Source: an uncultured Erysipelotrichaceae bacterium
Lineage (GTDB): Bacteria; Bacillota_I; Bacilli_A; RFN20; CAG-826
Direction of reading: 5' to 3'
NCBI GenBank assembly: GCA_902800255.1
Contig: CADCDV010000009.1
Location: 1 to 9,281 of the forward strand
DNA: 9,281 bases
This document shows, in pieces, positions 7,469 through 9,281 of this stretch; position 1 is the first letter of the stretch; every line of letters starts with the position of its first letter. The position numbers and the translations under genes are program-made. Below the pieces are notes generated by a model that saw only the letters and a list, made by a program, of their open reading frames with translations, was not told where the DNA came from and ran no database searches.

Positions 7469-8305
7469 ATGGAAATGATCAAAGACTTCGAAGACGGTCA
7501 GCACGTCTTCAACCAATTACTTGTCACCCAAGTCGACAAGTGCGTCACCACCCAAGGGAGAAGCTATCTTAACGTCACCCTTCAGGATTCAAGCGGATCC
7601 ATCCTCGGAAAGAAGTGGGATGTTTTCGATGGTGATTTAGAGGTCTTCAAAGAAGGCAATATCGTCGCCGTTGAAGGAGAGGTCCTCAAATACAAAGGAA
7701 GCCTTCAGTTCAAAATCATTTCCGGCGCTCAGGTATCTGTCTCTGACGTCGATGTGACGAGGTTCATCCCTCAGGCTCCAGTCCCAAGGGAAGAGCTCGA
7801 GAAGAAACTAAACGCCTATATCGAATCATTAAAAGACGAAGACCTTAAGAAAATCGTCGTCTATCTCATCAACAAATTCCACGACAAGTACGTTATCCAT
7901 CCAGCCGCGGTGAGGAATCACCATAACTTCGCTAGCGGACTCCTTTACCATAGCCTTTGCATGGCCGATTTAGGGGAAGAGGTCTGCAAGCTCTACACCA
8001 AACTCAACCGCGATTGGGTTATTGCCGGCGCTCTCATCCATGACCTTGGCAAGACCATTTTCGCTAACTACAGGCAACTTGCCGATCTTTATTTTCTTTT
8101 TCTTGCCATCCAGGCCCACAAACGTCGCCGAGACATTGCTGACGCCTTTCTTTGTCGCAGCAACGGTGAACTGGACCAGTCCGAGCGTCTGTGCTCCATC
8201 CCGCAAAGCCCCATTGACAATGAGCTTCTTATCAAAGACGGCGGCCGGAACGACTGGGTCTGCCGGCTCGTCCGGTGCCGGCTCTGGGTCGTCAGCCGTT
8301 TTTGA
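7469..8305 (+). CDS. yhaM: 3'-5' exoribonuclease YhaM, truncated at a sequence junction
   Basis: The first ~197 residues are a clear YhaM: an N-terminal OB-fold RNA-binding domain (about 13-90), a linker, then the start of an HD domain with NHHNFASGLLYHSL (His151, His152, His162) and ALIHDLGKTI (His191-Asp192, a metal ligand pair). YhaM degrades RNA and single-stranded DNA from the 3' end in Firmicutes and is normally about 314 residues. Homology stops after Ile197 (base 8059). The remaining ~81 residues up to the stop at 8303-8305 are Arg/Cys-rich, unlike the family, and are antisense to the protease gene, so they are almost certainly not native. About 115 residues, including the rest of the HD domain, are missing. 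The gene directly follows recX with no gap. As drawn here it would be inactive; in the real genome it is probably intact. Confidence 0.8.
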   Translation: MEMIKDFEDGQHVFNQLLVTQVDKCVTTQGRSYLNVTLQDSSGSILGKKWDVFDGDLEVFKEGNIVAVEGEVLKYKGSLQFKIISGAQVSVSDVDVTRFIPQAPVPREELEKKLNAYIESLKDEDLKKIVVYLINKFHDKYVIHPAAVRNHHNFASGLLYHSLCMADLGEEVCKLYTKLNRDWVIAGALIHDLGKTIFANYRQLADLYFLFLAIQAHKRRRDIADAFLCRSNGELDQSERLCSIPQSPIDNELLIKDGGRNDWVCRLVRCRLWVVSRF

Positions 8306-9175
8306 CACCCTGAATTTGGCGACGGCTGCGCATGAATTGCGCAGCGTGCGGACATTGTCGTGCATGTCATCGCCCAGCGGCTCCCCAGTTACTGGGTTGG
8401 CGACATCAGGAGACGAGAAAAGCGGCAGCACTTCGTAACGCGCAGAACCATTTTGTCCTGTCGTAGAATAACCCATGACGGAGGCATAATACACTCCATC
8501 GGATCCTTGCTCCATCCATGCTGCAGAATATTCGTAAAGCTGCGGCCCCGCCTCAGCAATCATGTATTCAGAGTGCCCGGCCCCCATAATGTGCCCTACC
8601 TCATGCGTAAAGACATCCGTGAGATCGCCAGCGGCAATATCGCAAACGCCAAAAGCGCGATTGGAGAAATACTCGCTAAGCCACCACTCAGCCCCATCAA
8701 ACGACAGCCCCCACTGCCGTCTGTAATTGCTCTCACTTGTACCATAATACGGCATCATGGAGTTGCTCAGACCAATTTCACCTGAACTATGGCCGGCATT
8801 GACGAAAAGCATCATCAGATCGGCGCCAGCCGCCTCGCGTGCATCGCGATACGCCTTCCACGCCCTGTCCCGACTTTCAGTGAGGTCGGCGAGCGTATTT
8901 ACGAATGTGTCCGCGCCGTCATATGTTGCCATGCCAGAATATGTGCCGACAAGGCACACGTCGAAGTCGTTCACCAGTCCGCTATTGGCGAGGATGACGT
9001 TCATCCTTGCGACCTGCTCTGCAGCAAACGCTTCAGCAGTGCGCCCGTTGTCCGCCAGCCACGCGGCGGCAGTAGTGTCGTATGCAACCAGAATGTCCAC
9101 ATGTGACAGCGCCTGGGACGACAGAGATCCGACGGCAACTGCCGCCGACAATACAAACACTGCCAATCTTTTCAT
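7970..9175 (-). CDS. Secreted metzincin (reprolysin-like, M12-type) zinc metalloprotease, C-terminus lost at junction
   Basis: The reading frame is 401 residues. MKRLAVFVLSAAVAVGSLSS is a signal peptide, with cleavage likely near 22-24. The mature chain starts with HVDILVAYDTTAAAWL, typical of bacterial reprolysin-like domains. The zinc site HEVGHIMGAGH spans 191-201: His191, His195 and His201 as ligands and Glu192 as catalytic base. The Met-turn SVMGY has Met234, 33 residues after the third His. There is no obvious propeptide. A Pro/Asp/Glu-rich linker (about 295-311) leads to a small beta-type domain with QFTVAATKKGVSNVSATFVG, probably an adhesion or anchoring domain. Past about residue 365 the frame is antisense to yhaM, so the tail from roughly 8,090 down to the TAA at 7970 is not trusted. 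It probably acts outside the cytoplasm on protein substrates. The gene looks foreign to the left-hand block. Confidence 0.82.
   Translation of the reverse strand: MKRLAVFVLSAAVAVGSLSSQALSHVDILVAYDTTAAAWLADNGRTAEAFAAEQVARMNVILANSGLVNDFDVCLVGTYSGMATYDGADTFVNTLADLTESRDRAWKAYRDAREAAGADLMMLFVNAGHSSGEIGLSNSMMPYYGTSESNYRRQWGLSFDGAEWWLSEYFSNRAFGVCDIAAGDLTDVFTHEVGHIMGAGHSEYMIAEAGPQLYEYSAAWMEQGSDGVYYASVMGYSTTGQNGSARYEVLPLFSSPDVANPVTGEPLGDDMHDNVRTLRNSCAAVAKFRVSKTADDPEPAPDEPADPVVPAAVFDKKLIVNGALRDGAQTLGLVQFTVAATKKGVSNVSATFVGLDGKKKKIKIGKLPVVSENGLAKVMDESAGNNPIAVEFGVELADLFP
8045..8090. other. Junction between two unlike genome segments
   Basis: To the left, the plus strand is a good YhaM up to 8059. To the right, from about 8,090, the minus strand is a good protease gene. 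Between them both homologies fade without a terminator, inverted repeat, insertion-sequence end or tRNA. GC content and codon style change across it. The breakpoint cannot be placed exactly by eye, because the minus frame happens to stay open across it. Confidence 0.75.
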
Positions 9176-9180
9176 TTTTG

Positions 9181-9189
9181 CTCCTCCTT
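9181..9189 (-). promoter_or_regulatory. Strong ribosome binding site of the metalloprotease
   Basis: On the minus strand AAGGAGGAG lies 5 nt before the ATG (9175-9173). It supports the start that yields a good signal peptide. In the remaining upstream bases to 9281 I see no convincing promoter and no other gene. Confidence 0.75.
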
Positions 9190-9281
9190 GCCTAGTTGAG
9201 TTGAAGAAAATGACTTTTCCGGCGCGGCTGCGAGTCGCATCCAGCCAGGGAGATACAGCAGAGCGCCGGGGACAACGCGGA

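Noticed and set aside
1..8059. Mycoplasma-type code (TGA as tryptophan)
   Set aside because: Full-length genes have no internal TGA and tryptophan positions use TGG, which fits the standard bacterial code.
8022..8438. Plus-strand 138-residue frame spanning the join
   Set aside because: It is a shadow of yhaM on the left and of the protease linker on the right; its Ser/Gly/Ala-rich content comes from the antisense of the Pro/Asp-rich linker.
8360..9106. Two plus-strand open frames (8360-8785 and 8789-9106) opposite the protease
   Set aside because: Both are shadows of the protease gene, which has a signal peptide, zinc motif, Met-turn and strong ribosome site. The plus frames show no domain features.
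1..9281. CRISPR array, tRNA, rRNA, transposase or phage genes
   Set aside because: I saw no spaced direct repeats, cloverleaf-like sequence, rRNA signature, terminal inverted repeats or recombinase motifs.

Overview
The window joins two pieces of unlike origin. Bases 1 to about 8,060 look like a Bacilli/Firmicutes-type chromosome. All genes there are on the plus strand and tightly packed. Gene content and order are Gram-positive: a SNF2/SWIM-type pair, a diacylglycerol glucosyltransferase, RecX and YhaM. The lysine-rich proteins use many AAG, ATC and CTT codons, and Shine-Dalgarno sites are GAGG-like. Full-length genes carry no internal TGA and tryptophan is TGG, so code 11 fits. An uncultured gut Bacilli or Mollicutes-related lineage is my guess, not something the sequence proves. 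From about 8,060-8,090 to the end, the DNA is more GC-rich and carries one minus-strand gene for a secreted metzincin protease. Its style suggests a Gram-negative bacterium, perhaps of the Verrucomicrobiota/Kiritimatiellota type.

Layout. (1) Bases 2-775 are the 3' end of an alpha-helical protein whose start lies off the window; context suggests a SWIM zinc-finger partner protein. (2) Bases 762-3980 encode a complete SNF2-family ATPase, overlapping the previous gene by 14 nt. (3) Bases 3981-4063 are a short intergenic region with two hairpins and an extended -10-like promoter. (4) Bases 4064 to about 8,060 are an operon-like run: a flippase-like membrane protein, a GT4 glucosyltransferase, recX, and the 5' two-thirds of yhaM. 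Junctions here are +2 nt, a 29-nt overlap, and 0 nt. (5) The YhaM reading frame breaks off directly after the HD motif HDLGKTI. (6) The minus-strand protease gene starts at 9175 behind a strong Shine-Dalgarno. It runs into the break from the other side and lacks its natural C-terminus.

Function. The SNF2 pair probably acts on DNA or chromatin-like nucleoprotein. The flippase-like protein and glucosyltransferase probably work on membrane glycolipids. RecX restrains RecA, and YhaM is a 3'-5' exoribonuclease. I found no convincing new defence or mobile system. The most notable structural feature is the join near 8,060, where two genes in opposite orientation are both truncated mid-domain with no mobile-element sequence between them. 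A chimeric metagenomic assembly is the simplest explanation.
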